Shown: positions 9,416 to 21,175, numbered from the stretch's first letter. The stretch: DNA of 64,000 nucleotides from Providencia hangzhouensis (GCF_029193595.2 NZ_CP135052.1:3100001-3164000), one strand, 5' to 3'. A program made the numbers and translations. Notes: generated by a model not told the origin, from the sequence alone.

Positions 9416-10531
9416 ATGATGAAACGCAATATTCTTGCAATGGTTATCCCAGCTCTGTTAGCTGCTGGTGCAGCAAACGCAGCTGAAGTATACAACAAAG
9501 ACGGCAACAAATTAGACGTTTACGGTAAAGTTGACGTTCGTCACTACTTTGCTGACAACAAAAAAGTGACCAGCACTGATCGTGCTAAAAGCCAAGATGG
9601 TGATGACTCACGTGTTCGTTTAGGTCTGAAAGGTGATACTCAAATCACTGATCAACTGACTGGTTTTGGTCGTTTCGAGTGGGAAACTAAAACTAACAAA
9701 ACTGAAGGCAATAACGACAATAAAAATCGTTTAGCTTACGCGGGTCTGAAATTTGCTGATTTCGGTTCAATCGATTACGGCCGTAACTACGGTGTTATCT
9801 ATGACACGAACGCATGGACCGACGTTATGCCTTTATGGGGCGGCGACACTATGGCTCAGTCTGACACATTCATGACTAGCCGTAACCGTAACCTGTTAAC
9901 TTACCGTAACAACAATGCTTTCGGTTATGTTGATGGCCTGAGCTTCGCTCTGCAATATCAAGGTAAAAATGGCGACCAGAATAAATCTGGCGGTAAAGAA
10001 GCCTGGGAAAACAATGGCGATGGCTATGGTTTATCTTTAGCTTATGACTTAGGTTGGGGTGTAACTCTGGGTGGTGGTTATTCAAACTCAGCTCGCACAG
10101 CATCACAAAAAGTTTCTGAAGCAGATGGCAAGCGTGCACAAGCTTGGAACGTTGGCGGTAAATTCGACGCTAACAATGTTTACTTAGCAGCTATGTACGG
10201 TCAAACACTAAACACTACACACTATGGTGTTGATGATGAAATTGCTAACAAAACTGAAAACGTTGAGTTAGTTGCACAATACCTATTCGACTTCGGCCTG
10301 AAACCATCTTTAGGTTATAACCAATCTAAAGGTAAATCATTACGTAATGGTGATGCAGGTAATAATGACCTAGTTAAATATATTTCTGTAGGTTCTTACT
10401 ACTACTTCAACAAAAACATGTCTGCAGTTGTTGATTACAAAATCAATCTGTTAGATAAAAATGACTTTACTAAATCAGCTGGTATCAGCACTGATAACGT
10501 AGTTGGTTTAGGCCTGATCTACCAATTCTAA
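9416..10531 (+). CDS. ompF: Outer-membrane general porin, OmpF/OmpC family
   Basis: A 371-residue trimeric 16-strand porin for small hydrophilic solutes. The start at the tandem ATGATG (9416) follows GAGGG at the usual spacing and gives the classic opening [22 protein letters not shown], a signal peptide cleaved before AEVYNKDG. The protein ends in phenylalanine (LGLIYQF), as needed for BAM recognition. The basic pore residues in [20 protein letters not shown] and [10 protein letters not shown] are kept. In constriction loop L3 the usual PEFGG motif reads PLWGG, so the acidic residue equivalent to OmpF Glu117 is leucine. Synteny asnS-ompF-aspC supports the symbol. OmpR boxes precede it. Confidence 0.93.
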   Translation: MMKRNILAMVIPALLAAGAANAAEVYNKDGNKLDVYGKVDVRHYFADNKKVTSTDRAKSQDGDDSRVRLGLKGDTQITDQLTGFGRFEWETKTNKTEGNNDNKNRLAYAGLKFADFGSIDYGRNYGVIYDTNAWTDVMPLWGGDTMAQSDTFMTSRNRNLLTYRNNNAFGYVDGLSFALQYQGKNGDQNKSGGKEAWENNGDGYGLSLAYDLGWGVTLGGGYSNSARTASQKVSEADGKRAQAWNVGGKFDANNVYLAAMYGQTLNTTHYGVDDEIANKTENVELVAQYLFDFGLKPSLGYNQSKGKSLRNGDAGNNDLVKYISVGSYYYFNKNMSAVVDYKINLLDKNDFTKSAGISTDNVVGLGLIYQF

Positions 10532-10575
10532 TTATCAGTTAACTGATAAACTAGAAAACGGTAACATGTTTTTGC

Positions 10576-10602
10576 AAGCAGCGCTTCGGCGCTGCTTTTT
10601 TA
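10576..10602 (+). terminator. Porin gene terminator
   Basis: A 9-bp stem AAGCAGCGC/GCGCTGCTT closed by a TTCG tetraloop and followed by TTTTT lies 45 bases after the porin stop. It is a textbook intrinsic terminator. Confidence 0.93.
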
Positions 10603-10604
10603 TT

Positions 10605-10942
10605 TCGCTCTCCCCGCCTCAAACTACCTCCTCCTAAAAACTCCCAAATTATCGGTAAGACAGACTGATTCACCGCCTTTATAGATATTTATGGTTAGAT
10701 TACATGCAATTCCTACCTAGTTCACAAGATCTCGCCGATTTTTTGTAAAACGGTTGGCAAAAAGCCTTTATCACGTTACCCTGAGAACTCGACTCGTTCG
10801 ACTAAACCCGTTTTCAGCTACACCCGCGAGTTTCGTATGGTATGGGCAGATTACAAGCAAGGATAGCCAACCGCATTCTCACTTATGCCTTCATACCTTA
10901 GGAACTGTGTGGGTACCACTACAGAGCTTTGGAATCGACAAC
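10605..10942 (+). promoter_or_regulatory. aspC promoter and long leader
   Basis: A 338-base stretch before aspC. The last 189 bases (from 10754) contain no stop codon in the aspC frame, but the encoded extension resembles no aminotransferase sequence. Short complementary segments (GAACTCG near 10785 and CGAGTTTC near 10830) suggest a structured leader RNA. No known riboswitch was recognised. Confidence 0.4.
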
Positions 10943-12133
10943 ATGTTTGAAAAAATTACTTCTGCCCCTGCTGACCCAATCTTAGGTCTTGCTGATAGTT
11001 TCCGTGCTGATCCCCGCGATAATAAAATCAACTTAGGTATTGGCGTCTATAAAGACGAATCAGGGAAAACCCCTGTGCTTGATACCGTTAAAAAAGCAGA
11101 AAAATTCCTGCTGGATAACGAAAACACCAAAAACTATCTTGCGATTAGCGGAATGCCAGAGTTCGGCCGTGTAACACAAGAACTGTTATTCGGTGCACAA
11201 CATGAAATTGTCACCTCAAAACGTGCACGTACAGCGCAAGCACCCGGCGGTACTGGTGCCCTGCGTATCGCAGCTGATTTTATTGCGAAGCAAACTAATG
11301 CAAAACGCGTTTGGATCAGCAACCCAACTTGGCCTAATCACAAAAATATTTTTGAAGCGGCTGGCTTAGAAGTGCTGACCTACAATTACTATGATGCAGC
11401 CAACCACGGTATGGATTTCGACGGTATGCTTAACAGCCTGTCATCCGCTGTTGCTGGCGATGTGATTGTTCTACACGGTTGCTGCCATAACCCAACGGGT
11501 ATTGACCCAACTGCTGAGCAATGGACAAAGCTGGCGGCATTATGTGCGGAAAAAGGTTTATTGCCGGTTTTTGACTTTGCTTACCAAGGTTTCGCAAAAG
11601 GCTTAGATGAAGATGCCGAAGGCCTGCGTATTTTCACCAAAAACAACCCTGAAATGATTGTGGCGAGCTCATTCTCTAAAAACTTCGGTCTATACAATGA
11701 GCGTGTTGGTGCTTGTACAATCATTGCCAAAGACAGTGACAACGCAGAGCGTGCATTTAGTCAAGCGAAAGCGGTTATTCGTGCCAACTACTCAAACCCA
11801 CCAGCGCACGGTGCTGCAGTGGTAACAACCATCCTTTCTGATGACGTATTAAAAGCTGAGTGGATCCAAGAGTTAACCGCAATGCGTGAGCGTATTAAAC
11901 GCATGCGCCAACTGTTAGTGAAAACATTGGAAGAAAAAGGCGCTAAACAGGACTTTAGCTTCATTATCAACCAAAACGGTATGTTCTCCTTCAGTGGCCT
12001 AACAAAAGAGCAGGTAGAGCGTCTACGTAGCGAATTTGGTATCTATGCCGTAAGCTCTGGCCGTATTAACGTGGCAGGCTTAACATTAGAGAACATGGTT
12101 CCATTATGTGATGCCATCGTTAAAGTGCTGTAA
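10943..12133 (+). CDS. aspC: Aspartate aminotransferase
   Basis: This PLP-dependent cytoplasmic transaminase interconverts aspartate and oxaloacetate with glutamate and 2-oxoglutarate, and also acts on aromatic amino acids. Starting at [18 protein letters not shown] gives 396 residues, identical in length to E. coli AspC. The Schiff-base lysine is Lys246 in [16 protein letters not shown]. The cofactor-ring contacts lie in [11 protein letters not shown] and DFAYQGF (Asp211, Tyr214). A 63-codon open stretch upstream is treated as leader. The gene is monocistronic, with a strong hairpin shared with convergent gloC. Confidence 0.97.
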   Translation: MFEKITSAPADPILGLADSFRADPRDNKINLGIGVYKDESGKTPVLDTVKKAEKFLLDNENTKNYLAISGMPEFGRVTQELLFGAQHEIVTSKRARTAQAPGGTGALRIAADFIAKQTNAKRVWISNPTWPNHKNIFEAAGLEVLTYNYYDAANHGMDFDGMLNSLSSAVAGDVIVLHGCCHNPTGIDPTAEQWTKLAALCAEKGLLPVFDFAYQGFAKGLDEDAEGLRIFTKNNPEMIVASSFSKNFGLYNERVGACTIIAKDSDNAERAFSQAKAVIRANYSNPPAHGAAVVTTILSDDVLKAEWIQELTAMRERIKRMRQLLVKTLEEKGAKQDFSFIINQNGMFSFSGLTKEQVERLRSEFGIYAVSSGRINVAGLTLENMVPLCDAIVKVL

Positions 12134-12161
12134 TCATTACATAGCACATGCTATCTAATAC

Positions 12162-12187
12162 AAAAGGCACCTGACTAGGTGCCTTTT
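12162..12187. terminator. Bidirectional terminator between aspC and gloC
   Basis: An 11-bp perfect stem AAAAGGCACCT/AGGTGCCTTTT with loop GACT. The A and T tracts on the arms make it work in both directions, between two convergent genes. Confidence 0.9.
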
Positions 12188-12217
12188 ACGTCAAACTGTT
12201 AACCACTTAAAAATCAA

Positions 12218-12865
12218 TTACCAAACAGGTAACTCATCTTGTAAGAAAGGATTTGTTTTCCGCTCAAAACCGAGATTAGACATCGGCCCATGACCAGGAA
12301 TAAATTGATAATCATCGCCAAGCGGTAATACTTTGTTTTTAATTGATGAAATTAAATCTTGATGATTACCTCGTGGGAAGTCACTACGACCAACACCACC
12401 TTTGAATAATACATCACCCATGGAAATTAATTTATCAGCATGGTTCACAAAAATAATATGACCGGGCGTATGGCCAGGACAATGCAGTACATCAAATGTA
12501 ATATTGCCACAAGTCACCTTGTCCCCTTCTTCTAACCAGTAATCTGGTGTGAAGTCAGGGCATTCGCCTATATAAAACATTGCATTTTGCTCTGCGAGGT
12601 TTTCAATCCAAAAGGCGTCTTCTTTTTGTGGACCATAAATAGGCACTGAAAAGTGCTTAGAAAGGGTAGCCGATGCACCGATATGATCAGAATGACCATG
12701 CGTTAACAGAATTTTAGTTAACTTCAGCCCAAGGTTTTCAATAGCAGAAATTAACTTCTCTGCTTCTCCACCGGGGTCAACAACAACTGCATCTAACGTA
12801 TTTTCATCCCAAATAACTTGGCAGTTTTGCATAAACGGTGTTACTGGGATAATAGTATATTTCAT
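12218..12865 (-). CDS. gloC: Hydroxyacylglutathione hydrolase GloC (YcbL), metallo-beta-lactamase fold
   Basis: A 215-residue type II glyoxalase that hydrolyses S-lactoylglutathione in methylglyoxal detoxification in the cytosol. The metal-binding HGHSDH motif is at residues 56-61 ([11 protein letters not shown]). Further ligands lie in CPGHTPGH and GHGPMS near the C-terminus. Length equals E. coli YcbL. The family is short because it lacks the C-terminal substrate domain of GloB. mepK lies 39 bases upstream on the same strand, so the two are probably co-transcribed, as in E. coli. Confidence 0.93.
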   Translation of the reverse strand: MKYTIIPVTPFMQNCQVIWDENTLDAVVVDPGGEAEKLISAIENLGLKLTKILLTHGHSDHIGASATLSKHFSVPIYGPQKEDAFWIENLAEQNAMFYIGECPDFTPDYWLEEGDKVTCGNITFDVLHCPGHTPGHIIFVNHADKLISMGDVLFKGGVGRSDFPRGNHQDLISSIKNKVLPLGDDYQFIPGHGPMSNLGFERKTNPFLQDELPVW

Positions 12866-12904
12866 CGAGCAATTACTCCATAATCTGTGTCACCTATGCA
12901 CAGA

Positions 12905-13453
12905 TTACCATGTTCTTGCAGGCCCTGTATCAATATGTATAAAATTGCTTCGAGGATAATAACCAACACCACCTGCTTTCATTTTCAGCGCAGCTTTACG
13001 GATATTACTCAATTGTAACCCTTCGATATGGAAATCCATCGCCTGCCCGCGTGTGTGGTAGCTTTTCTTTGCCACCCCAGAACTTTTACTACGTAATTTA
13101 TTATTAGTCTCTAAAGAACGATAACCAGAGATCAGTTGGACAGGTTTGTTTGTTCCCATCATCATTTGTAATAAATAGATTTGGTCAAACAGTTTTGGGT
13201 CAATAGTTTTCACTTTGTCGCAACGGTAGTCACGGAAAAAATGATTTAAACGTGCTAGTTCAGACTTATTATAACGGCGCCCGTCAAAAAATTCGGTTTT
13301 TAACGATTCGCCTGTATTAATATTTTGAAAACGCAAAATCCGTGGTCGAGGGGTCGTCATTGCAGCAAAGACATGGCTTGGTAATAAACTAAGGCCAATC
13401 GTTGCAGCCCCAATACCTAGCCACTTTCTGCGGGATTGATCAATTATATCCAT
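12905..13453 (-). CDS. mepK: Murein DD-/LD-endopeptidase MepK (YcbK)
   Basis: A 182-residue zinc peptidase of the DUF882/M15 type that cleaves peptidoglycan cross-links, preferentially the mDap-mDap (3-3) kind. The start at 13453 (MDIIDQSRRKWLG) gives the E. coli length; 18 further in-frame codons upstream are rejected. The N-terminus is a Tat-type signal with twin arginines at 8-9 followed by a hydrophobic stretch to about residue 30. The metal ligands are visible as His133 and Asp140 in SYHTRGQAMDFH and His173 in NFIHID. Its neighbour ldtD makes the 3-3 bonds that MepK cuts. Confidence 0.93.
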   Translation of the reverse strand: MDIIDQSRRKWLGIGAATIGLSLLPSHVFAAMTTPRPRILRFQNINTGESLKTEFFDGRRYNKSELARLNHFFRDYRCDKVKTIDPKLFDQIYLLQMMMGTNKPVQLISGYRSLETNNKLRSKSSGVAKKSYHTRGQAMDFHIEGLQLSNIRKAALKMKAGGVGYYPRSNFIHIDTGPARTW

Positions 13454-13802
13454 AGGTGATAGCTCAGACTCTAATAATTTCAGTATTAATCGATAAAATT
13501 TTGGCAACCTATTGAGTCTAGCAAATCATGCTTAGCTTTAATGTATAATTATGTAAAGATATGCATACTTAACAGGAATTTTATTGCAGTTTTCGTCAGT
13601 AATAGAGTTTTGTCACTCAAACTGCTCGAAACATGCAATCTTAGACACAAAATATGCTGCCTTTATCAAAGTAAGTAAAATAGCCATAGCTGAATAACTA
13701 TAAAGCAATGGAATAAACAGGATAAAAACGGAGAATAGAGGAAACGTCACGGAATGAAAATTTACGAAGAACTATGTTCAGGCCGTTAATACGTAAAATA
13801 AT
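13454..13802. other. Gap between mepK and ldtD
   Basis: About 350 non-coding bases downstream of ldtD and upstream of mepK on the minus strand. It likely carries the mepK promoter. I saw no gene or repeat in it. Confidence 0.5.
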
Positions 13803-13826
13803 TAAGGGGAGAAAACTCCCCCTTAT
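13803..13826 (-). terminator. ldtD terminator
   Basis: On the minus strand a TAAGGGG(G)AG / CTCCCCTTA hairpin, with one bulged G and a TTTT loop, lies 17 bases after the ldtD stop and is followed by AATTATTTT. Confidence 0.7.
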
Positions 13827-13842
13827 AAATTAAAACTCACAA

Positions 13843-15594
13843 TTAGTGTAAAATCTTTTTCAACATTGGCAAATATTTATCTGCATTATCAATAGAATTA
13901 TCATACTGATAAATATCTGCTCGATATTGTGGCTGTTGGTCTTTATCTACCCAAGCCGTTTGGTAGTACAGAAAAACGGGGATTCTATCTGGTATATTCA
14001 CATACCGTGTTGACCCCTCTTTCAATGCACCGTCAATTCGTTTTTGTTCCCAACCTGCATCACCTAACAAAATACTGGCTAACTCACTTGCTTTATTCAC
14101 ACGCACACATCCAGAGCTTATTGCACGTGCATTACGATTAAACAAACTATGGTTTGGTGTATCGTGTAAATAAATCGCATCTGAACTCGGCATATTAAAC
14201 TTATAGCGCCCTAATGAGTTAGTTGGGCCAGGAGCTTGTCGAATTCGATATGGGAAATTAGCTGGAGTAATATTATCCCAGTCAATGGCATATGGGTTGA
14301 TTTCATATGAATCAGCCCCCCAACCAGAATAAACCGTATAGCCTTTTCGACTAAAATAACTTGGGTCTTGCTTCCCTTTTGGGGCGATATCTTTACGTGC
14401 CATACTGGTTGGCACACTCCAAGGCGGGTTAATTACCACGTTATTTAGCGCACTGCTCATGATCGGCGTTTTACGATCAGCACGACCAACAATCACTTTA
14501 GAATCTAAAATGACTTCGTCATTTAAATAGAAATCTAAAGAGTAGCCTGGAATATTAACTAATATTCCTGTACCACTACTTGCAGGAATAATACGTAAAC
14601 GTTGGATATTAAGCGCCATTAAACCTGCTTTTTGTTTTGGCTGCATATTTAACCAAACACGCGTGCCTTTTCCAACTACACCGTCGGCCTCTAAACCATA
14701 TTGTAATTGGAATTTTTTTACAGCATCAACGAGTTCTTGGTCATATACTTTGGACACGGTACTTGCAGGTGCATCACTTGGTTCTGTTGGTTCGACGGTT
14801 TGTTCAACCGCCAGCTCGGCAACTTGAGCCATTGTTTCAGGAGGCGCAACTTCTTCGGTTACATTTCCACCTTCAAGTAACCCTTCACGTTGTAAGATTT
14901 GACGTAACATAACCACATCATCGCTAGACTGCCCTGGTTTTAATGTTTTTGTTCCTACTATTTCTAGGTTATCTTCAGGCATCGCCAATAATTTCAACAT
15001 TTCCTTGCGCATTGGCAGGTACATTGGATGATTCGGTGCCTGTGATTTTACCCAACTACTTAGGTTATTAGATTCAACGGCGTCTATCCATGGTTTCATT
15101 TGAGCCGTTGTTGGAGCAATAATTTTATATGGCCGATTAGTATATAGCCAGTACTGCCCACTCGCCTCTATTGATGATAAATACTGTAAATAGCCAAGCA
15201 TGGCATCAGATAAAATAACGTCGCGGCCCAGTTCATTTAACTGGTTATTTTCAAGTATTGCCAACCATTCCCCAAATTGAGGCTGAACCCCAGCAAGGGA
15301 TAATTCTGCCAATTGTTGTTGAAATTGGCTAATTGCCGTTTCATCTTGCCACAATAGCTGCATTTGCCTATCAGCATATAGTTTTGCTAATTGCGTAGAA
15401 AAAATAGGTTTCACATCCGTAGGAAGTGATTGTGTTATTTTTACTAAACTTTCTGTTGGTGTAACTGGAGCTACCGTTTGAACTTCAGAAACACTTTGCT
15501 GCGTATTTTCTTCATTTGAAAATGCAGGAAACTGTAACGCCATCAACCCGCATATTACTGAGACTTGCAGAGCTCGCACTCTTCTCTTTGCCAT
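13843..15594 (-). CDS. ldtD: L,D-transpeptidase LdtD (YcbB)
   Basis: A 583-residue periplasmic enzyme (E. coli 615) that forms 3-3 mDap cross-links in peptidoglycan, important under envelope stress and for beta-lactam bypass. An N-terminal signal/anchor (CGLMALQFPAFS) is followed by a scaffold region, a peptidoglycan-binding domain (near 215-315, with VKKFQLQYGLEADGVVGKGT) and the YkuD catalytic domain. The active site HDTPNHSLF...ISSGCVRV places the nucleophile at Cys496. A linker rich in Glu, Pro, Thr and Val (about 240-280) interrupts the PG-binding region. AAGGTGG precedes the start. Confidence 0.95.
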   Translation of the reverse strand: MAKRRVRALQVSVICGLMALQFPAFSNEENTQQSVSEVQTVAPVTPTESLVKITQSLPTDVKPIFSTQLAKLYADRQMQLLWQDETAISQFQQQLAELSLAGVQPQFGEWLAILENNQLNELGRDVILSDAMLGYLQYLSSIEASGQYWLYTNRPYKIIAPTTAQMKPWIDAVESNNLSSWVKSQAPNHPMYLPMRKEMLKLLAMPEDNLEIVGTKTLKPGQSSDDVVMLRQILQREGLLEGGNVTEEVAPPETMAQVAELAVEQTVEPTEPSDAPASTVSKVYDQELVDAVKKFQLQYGLEADGVVGKGTRVWLNMQPKQKAGLMALNIQRLRIIPASSGTGILVNIPGYSLDFYLNDEVILDSKVIVGRADRKTPIMSSALNNVVINPPWSVPTSMARKDIAPKGKQDPSYFSRKGYTVYSGWGADSYEINPYAIDWDNITPANFPYRIRQAPGPTNSLGRYKFNMPSSDAIYLHDTPNHSLFNRNARAISSGCVRVNKASELASILLGDAGWEQKRIDGALKEGSTRYVNIPDRIPVFLYYQTAWVDKDQQPQYRADIYQYDNSIDNADKYLPMLKKILH

Positions 15595-15957
15595 ACATCC
15601 ACCTTAATTAACTACATGGATAACAATATTTTTTATTATAATTACAATTTTATTGTATTTAATTTTAGCAGTAATGTTATAGGAATAGACTAATTTTCCT
15701 TTTTTCGGATTATAGACAGATAACCACTTAATGAGAAAAAGAATTATTTTCATTATTAGTGGGTATTTATTGGTGCTTTAAACATAGATGAATTTTATTT
15801 TAATTAAAAGCTTTAGCTAACGCTTTCTTTCTCACTTAATTTCCATATAGAAAAAGAGGTTTTCATCATGAAAAAATATGTTTTAAACATCGGGTTTTAT
15901 TCAAATTAATTAATAATCTTGTTAAATTGCATTTGCACTATTTGTTAAATACAAGAA
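15595..15957. other. Gap between mukB and ldtD
   Basis: About 360 bases of very AT-rich DNA between the mukB terminator and ldtD. It presumably holds the ldtD promoter. No gene was found. Confidence 0.5.
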
Positions 15958-15983
15958 AACCGATATTTATTCCTAAATACCGG
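15958..15983 (-). terminator. muk operon terminator
   Basis: A stem CCGGTATTTA/TAAATATCGG (one G-U pair, loop GGAA) on the minus strand, followed by TTTTCTTG, 25 bases after the mukB stop. Confidence 0.82.
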
Positions 15984-16007
15984 CTTTCATTTCATTCACA
16001 AAAACTA

Positions 16008-19000
16008 TTACTGCAATGTTGGTGCTTGTACGTTCGGGGTTTCTTGTCCGAAGCCTTTTAAGCCAACCACATGCACATGCTCATGATTACCAACCACTTT
16101 ACGAACTAGCTTATAGGTTGTGCCCTTCTCAGGACTAATATTCTCAGGCGCCGCAATAATTAGCTGCATTTCTAACCTGTCACACAGTTCAAATAAGGTT
16201 GCAATTGATTTAGCATCTAATCGCGCAGCTTCATCTAAGAATAATAAACGGCAAGGAATAATATCTTTCGCACGCAAACGGCGAGACTCTTCTTCCCAGC
16301 TTTGTACTACCATCACTAAGATGGACATACCCGTACCAATAGCCTCACCGGTGGATAACGCACCACTTTCTGCTTTTAACCAGCCATCTGAACCTCTATT
16401 AACCTCAACTTCTAATTCTAAGTAGTTGCGGTAATCGAGTAATTCTTCACCGATGGTTTGTGGCAACCGCTGCCCAACATCCACTTGAGGGTTAAGGCGT
16501 TGGTATAATTTCGCCATCGCTTCAGAGAAAGTTAACCGTTGGCTGGTAAACAAGTCTTGATGCATTTCACTTTCTTCAGAAAGGACACTGAGTAACAGCG
16601 CATGGCTTTCTCGAATATTCACATTGAGGCGAACCCCTTTAACCTGACCAAATGCCACGGCTTGCAGCCCTTGGTTTAGCATACGAATTCGATTCTGTTC
16701 GCGCTGAATGGTTTTGCGAATAATATTCGCCACACTTTTTGAACTGATCGCCAATTTTTGCTCACGTGCCGTTAGCTCTTCCGTTAAGCGCGCCAGCTCA
16801 ATTTCCATTTGCTCGATTGCATCAATCGGGTCCTCTGTACGAATGATGTCTTGGCGAATACGTTCACGTAGGTGTTGATATACCGCGATAAAGAATTTGA
16901 TCTTCCGCTCAGGGTGTTTTGGATCTTCGGACAAACGCAGTACATCACGTAAATGTTCGTTATCCGCAACCGCTAAACGCAACGCACCTAAGGCTTTATC
17001 CGACATGGAACGTAAGCTGTCACCGTCAGTATAGGCCAGCTCACGGCGATGTAAACGACGCTCGACGCCATTGTCTTTCACCAAGCGCATTACCGCACAC
17101 CAACCTGCTTTTGCCGTCACTACCTGCTCACGCAGCATATAGTAGTCTTTTTCTAACTTACGAAGGCGCTTCTGTAAGTTATCCATTTCAGCTTCACATA
17201 ATGTCAGCTGTTTTTCTAACTGGTTAATACGGCTACGATTTTCCATGACGCGCTGGTGCAGCTCATCACGTCGAATACGAGCGCGCTCTTGAGCATCAGG
17301 ATCAGCTTTTACGCCGATCTCTTGCATCTCAACTTCGAGCTCTTTCAACATTTCTTGTTTGGTATCGAAAGAACTGCGTAACGAGGCGAGAACTTGATGG
17401 AATTGTGCACTTTGTGCTTGGTGCTGACGCAGCTGTTCGCGAGCGCGTGTACGCTCGGTTTCTGCCTGCTCTAAACGCTGACGTAATTTTTCATTCAAGT
17501 CCGCGTTTTCATTCACCATTCCTGTTGAGTCACTGTAACTAAAGTGAGCACGACGCTGAACAACCTCAACTAATGCAAAGGCTTGCTGTTTTGCATTTTG
17601 TTGGCTGTGTTTTGCTGACTCATAATCTTTGCGTAATTGTTCATGTTGTTCAGGATCACTGAGTAACACTGTCACAATCGGTTCTAACTTTTCTAACGCA
17701 TGACCATGTTTATTCAGGAAATGTGCCGCTTCTTCTGCTTCCGTTAGTTCTTCGTTTATCTCTTCGACTCTGTCCGCCAATGTTTCATCGAGTAATAACC
17801 CCATTTGAGGTAATAAACGATTAAGAGCCGCAAGGCTTTCTTTGCCTTGTGCAAATTGTTGGCGTTGCTGCTGAGTTTGCTCTTCAAATTGTGCCAAAGC
17901 ACGTTCAATTTCCGTGCGTTTCTGGTTAAGCGAACGAATTTCAGCTTCAGGATCATCTTCAAAGGCCACGGAAATATGTTGGCCTATAAACCGACTGAAT
18001 GCTTGGTGCGAACGCTGAATTTTCTGCACATCAAATGACAGATTCGCATAACGCTCAGCAAGCTCATCACGTTCAGCAGTTAATGACTCTAAATGACTTT
18101 CACGAGCAGCACGACCAAACAAAGGCAATTCAGGATAACGAGAGTAACGCCATTGACGCTCAGACGAACGGACTAATACCGCATTTTCAAATTCCTGCGC
18201 ATCAAAAACGCTGTCATCGAACGATTGAGGATCCCCCTCGATAAAATAAACATCGTCAGGGCAATCTTGTAATGTTTCGAGCTGGCTACGGACCACAGAT
18301 AAGTCTTGAACCACAATACCATGACGAGCTGGGCCATATAACGCAGAAAAATAAGCCGCATCTTCGATGGTAATGTCATCATAAATTTCTGATAACAAAA
18401 CACCATTAAAACGCTCAGCCAACGCTAACATGCGGCCATCTTCCGCACCACTTGGCTGACTTAACCGCTCAATTTGCTTTTCGAGATCTTTACGTTGCGC
18501 AGCAACTTCATCTCGTTCAACCGTTATTTCCCTTTCTTGTTCAAGGAGTTGCTGCATAAACTCAGTCACAGCGGTACTTGACTCAAACGTTTCATGGGAT
18601 TGCTCATTAAGCTGCGTTAGCGCTTCTTGAGCCATAATCCATGCAGGGGCTTTAGATGAAAGTTGGCTAATACGCTGGCGAATTTGTTCCAGTTCTTGGC
18701 GCATTTGCATTCGTCTTTCGCCACTCTCATTCACACCAATACTGAGCTCTTCTTGTTGCGCTTCCAGCTCAGCCATCAGTGCATCAAGCTCATCTGGCTC
18801 ATAGCTTTGGCCATGACGTTTACAGAATTCCGCCAATAAGCGTTCTGCATTTTGCTGGCTATTCAGACGTTGTTGCAATTCAGATAGCTGCATACGTAAT
18901 GGTTGTACACGATCCGCTAAATGTTGTTGTGATGACCAATCACGTAATAATGTGCGCGCTTGTTGGTATGCATCACTGCGGCTAACTTCCCCTACCATAT

Positions 19001-20450
19001 TTCTAACTAATTGATAGGCTTGCTCAAATTGGCTATGTGCGGCATCCGCCACACTCATTTTTTGCTCAAGCGCTAATAACGCTTGGGTAGCTTGTTGTTC
19101 ACGCGCTTCGAAGGTATCTAGCCATTCATCTGCGTTATCAATGGATAATTCAGGAAGCTGGCACAATTCACGAGCACGCGTTAAGGCATGCAAGGCTTGC
19201 TGGTACTGAATGGCTCGTGTTTGTTGTACATCCAGTGCTTGTTGGTAGTCAGCTAATTGATTTTTTAATTCATCAACTTCAATTTCAGCAGCTTCAGCTC
19301 GTGCTTCATATTCTTCTTGAGTTTCAGTCGATTCAGCAACAACTTCACTTTGTTCTTCAAGACGATAAGTCAGTTCTTCGATATCTGCTTGATAGCGATC
19401 GATTTTTTCTTGTTGACGCAGCGCGGCTTGCACTAAATTTAAATGGTCACTGGCAGCTTGGTAGTCAGCTTCTAATTCTGTAGATGCCCCATTTTGCTCA
19501 TTCAATTCACGCGCCATTTCGACGCTACGAACTTGTTCAACACGTAATTGTTTACGGCTAGCTAATAGCTCATTGCGCGCAGCCAGTGCTGCATCAAGGT
19601 GAATGCGTCTTTCATTGGAATGGCGCATATAATCCGCAGAAACATAATCAGTCGCCTGGCTAATCAAATGTTTGAATAAGTCGCGGTCTGATTGAGTGAC
19701 ACGAATGGCTTCTAATGTTAAACGGTTTTCACGCAGAGCCGCTTCCATATCTTGGAATGCTTTACGTACCCCACTGTTTTCTGGCAACAAATAATCACGT
19801 AATGAGCGAGTAATGGCACTAGAAATACCGCCATATAGTGACGCTTCAATCAGTCGATAATATTTGCTTCGGTCACTCGCAGAACGTAAGCGTTTCGGTA
19901 ACACGCCTAATTCAAACAGTGTCGAGTGGTAATCGGTAATTGAGCTAAACTGCTTAAACAAAACGCCTTCCTGTTCTTCAAGACGTTCTTTTAGCTCATT
20001 GAGTGGGATCACTTTTGCTTGGCGGCCATCGATAACTTCCGTCAATATTTCCGTTGGAACTGTCGCTAATGGAATGCCTTGTACCATAAATGGCTTAATA
20101 TCGACTTTTTTATCGCGCCCTGCGACTTGCTGTAAACGCACCCCCACCATGACGCGCTGATGCTTCGAATTTAACACATCCAAAATAGCGTAACAGACAC
20201 CAGGACGTAACTTACCATGCAAGCCTTTATCACGAGAACCTGAGGTCGCGCCGGCTTCCGTTGTGTTACGGAAGTGAAGTAAGGTTAAATCTGGGATCAT
20301 CGCGGTAATAAATGCCGCCATGGTTGTTGATTTACCCGCACCATTACCACCCGATAACGTGGTCACTAATTCATCAAGGTCAAAAGTTCGGGCAAAAAAA
20401 CCGTTCCAATTCACCAGCGTCAGTGAGCGAAATTTTCCGCGTTCAATCAT
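16008..20450 (-). CDS. mukB: Chromosome partition SMC-like protein MukB
   Basis: A 1480-residue (E. coli 1486) structural-maintenance ATPase that, with MukE and MukF, compacts and segregates the chromosome. The Walker A motif is near the N-terminus ([11 protein letters not shown], residues 33-43). The middle is two long coiled-coil arms, rich in Glu, Gln, Leu and Arg, flanking a globular hinge at about 650-800. The C-terminal head carries the signature region [13 protein letters not shown] and Walker [13 protein letters not shown]. The ATG overlaps the mukE stop by one base (TAATG), so the two are translationally coupled. It is the last gene of cmoM-mukF-mukE-mukB. Confidence 0.98.
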   Translation of the reverse strand: MIERGKFRSLTLVNWNGFFARTFDLDELVTTLSGGNGAGKSTTMAAFITAMIPDLTLLHFRNTTEAGATSGSRDKGLHGKLRPGVCYAILDVLNSKHQRVMVGVRLQQVAGRDKKVDIKPFMVQGIPLATVPTEILTEVIDGRQAKVIPLNELKERLEEQEGVLFKQFSSITDYHSTLFELGVLPKRLRSASDRSKYYRLIEASLYGGISSAITRSLRDYLLPENSGVRKAFQDMEAALRENRLTLEAIRVTQSDRDLFKHLISQATDYVSADYMRHSNERRIHLDAALAARNELLASRKQLRVEQVRSVEMARELNEQNGASTELEADYQAASDHLNLVQAALRQQEKIDRYQADIEELTYRLEEQSEVVAESTETQEEYEARAEAAEIEVDELKNQLADYQQALDVQQTRAIQYQQALHALTRARELCQLPELSIDNADEWLDTFEAREQQATQALLALEQKMSVADAAHSQFEQAYQLVRNMVGEVSRSDAYQQARTLLRDWSSQQHLADRVQPLRMQLSELQQRLNSQQNAERLLAEFCKRHGQSYEPDELDALMAELEAQQEELSIGVNESGERRMQMRQELEQIRQRISQLSSKAPAWIMAQEALTQLNEQSHETFESSTAVTEFMQQLLEQEREITVERDEVAAQRKDLEKQIERLSQPSGAEDGRMLALAERFNGVLLSEIYDDITIEDAAYFSALYGPARHGIVVQDLSVVRSQLETLQDCPDDVYFIEGDPQSFDDSVFDAQEFENAVLVRSSERQWRYSRYPELPLFGRAARESHLESLTAERDELAERYANLSFDVQKIQRSHQAFSRFIGQHISVAFEDDPEAEIRSLNQKRTEIERALAQFEEQTQQQRQQFAQGKESLAALNRLLPQMGLLLDETLADRVEEINEELTEAEEAAHFLNKHGHALEKLEPIVTVLLSDPEQHEQLRKDYESAKHSQQNAKQQAFALVEVVQRRAHFSYSDSTGMVNENADLNEKLRQRLEQAETERTRAREQLRQHQAQSAQFHQVLASLRSSFDTKQEMLKELEVEMQEIGVKADPDAQERARIRRDELHQRVMENRSRINQLEKQLTLCEAEMDNLQKRLRKLEKDYYMLREQVVTAKAGWCAVMRLVKDNGVERRLHRRELAYTDGDSLRSMSDKALGALRLAVADNEHLRDVLRLSEDPKHPERKIKFFIAVYQHLRERIRQDIIRTEDPIDAIEQMEIELARLTEELTAREQKLAISSKSVANIIRKTIQREQNRIRMLNQGLQAVAFGQVKGVRLNVNIRESHALLLSVLSEESEMHQDLFTSQRLTFSEAMAKLYQRLNPQVDVGQRLPQTIGEELLDYRNYLELEVEVNRGSDGWLKAESGALSTGEAIGTGMSILVMVVQSWEEESRRLRAKDIIPCRLLFLDEAARLDAKSIATLFELCDRLEMQLIIAAPENISPEKGTTYKLVRKVVGNHEHVHVVGLKGFGQETPNVQAPTLQ

Positions 20451-21175
20451 TATTCTTCATCCTCATCACTTTCTGCCGGTTCTTGACTCTCTTCGCCATC
20501 CTCTTCATCACTATCTTTTAGTGATAATTCACCGTCAAGAGAGATAGCTTCACCATCACGGATCATCCGTAACTGTGCATCTTGTGGGTTATCGCCACTG
20601 CGCACATCGGCGCCAAAACGGAATACAGATTCACTAATAATAAATTTACTCGAATCATTTTGCAGAAAATGCACCATTCCCAAGCGACGTAAACGATTGA
20701 GTGATGTTCTTAATTTTTCCTGCAATTTTTGTTTATCTAGGTCAGAGCCTGTCGAACGTTGATTAACAAATTTAAGTAGTTTGCTTTCATCCGCTAATGA
20801 TAATAATTCTTCAAATAACTCTTGTGAGGTAAAAATACCTTGGTTACTCAAGCGTTCAGGGCTGAGATAGAGATAACAAAGAATTTTCCCAACCATCATA
20901 TCTAATTCAGATAACACAGAGCGAGGTATTAAGGTTGTTGATCGCGGACGTAAATAGAAGAACCCCTCAGGGGCACGAATTAATTCTACGTTATATCGTG
21001 CATAAAATTGTTCTAATGCTTCCTGAAAATCCATTAAAAATGCGTGGTTATCAAGGTCATCAACACTAATATGGCGACCTGAACGCAATTGGCTGTCTAG
21101 CTCTGGAAAAATCGGGTTAGCTAATGCTTGAGCCAGTTTAACTGGCATAAATTGTTCAATATTTGTCGATGACAT
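20450..21175 (-). CDS. mukE: Chromosome partition protein MukE
   Basis: A 241-residue winged-helix (kite) subunit that bridges MukF and the MukB heads. The start at 21175 ([21 protein letters not shown]) matches the E. coli N-terminus; an upstream ATG nine codons earlier lies deeper in mukF and is rejected. The core, including [20 protein letters not shown] and [19 protein letters not shown], is almost unchanged from E. coli. The C-terminal tail (about 215-241) is strongly acidic, with runs of Asp and Glu. The start overlaps the end of mukF by 20 bases. Confidence 0.96.
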   Translation of the reverse strand: MSSTNIEQFMPVKLAQALANPIFPELDSQLRSGRHISVDDLDNHAFLMDFQEALEQFYARYNVELIRAPEGFFYLRPRSTTLIPRSVLSELDMMVGKILCYLYLSPERLSNQGIFTSQELFEELLSLADESKLLKFVNQRSTGSDLDKQKLQEKLRTSLNRLRRLGMVHFLQNDSSKFIISESVFRFGADVRSGDNPQDAQLRMIRDGEAISLDGELSLKDSDEEDGEESQEPAESDEDEE

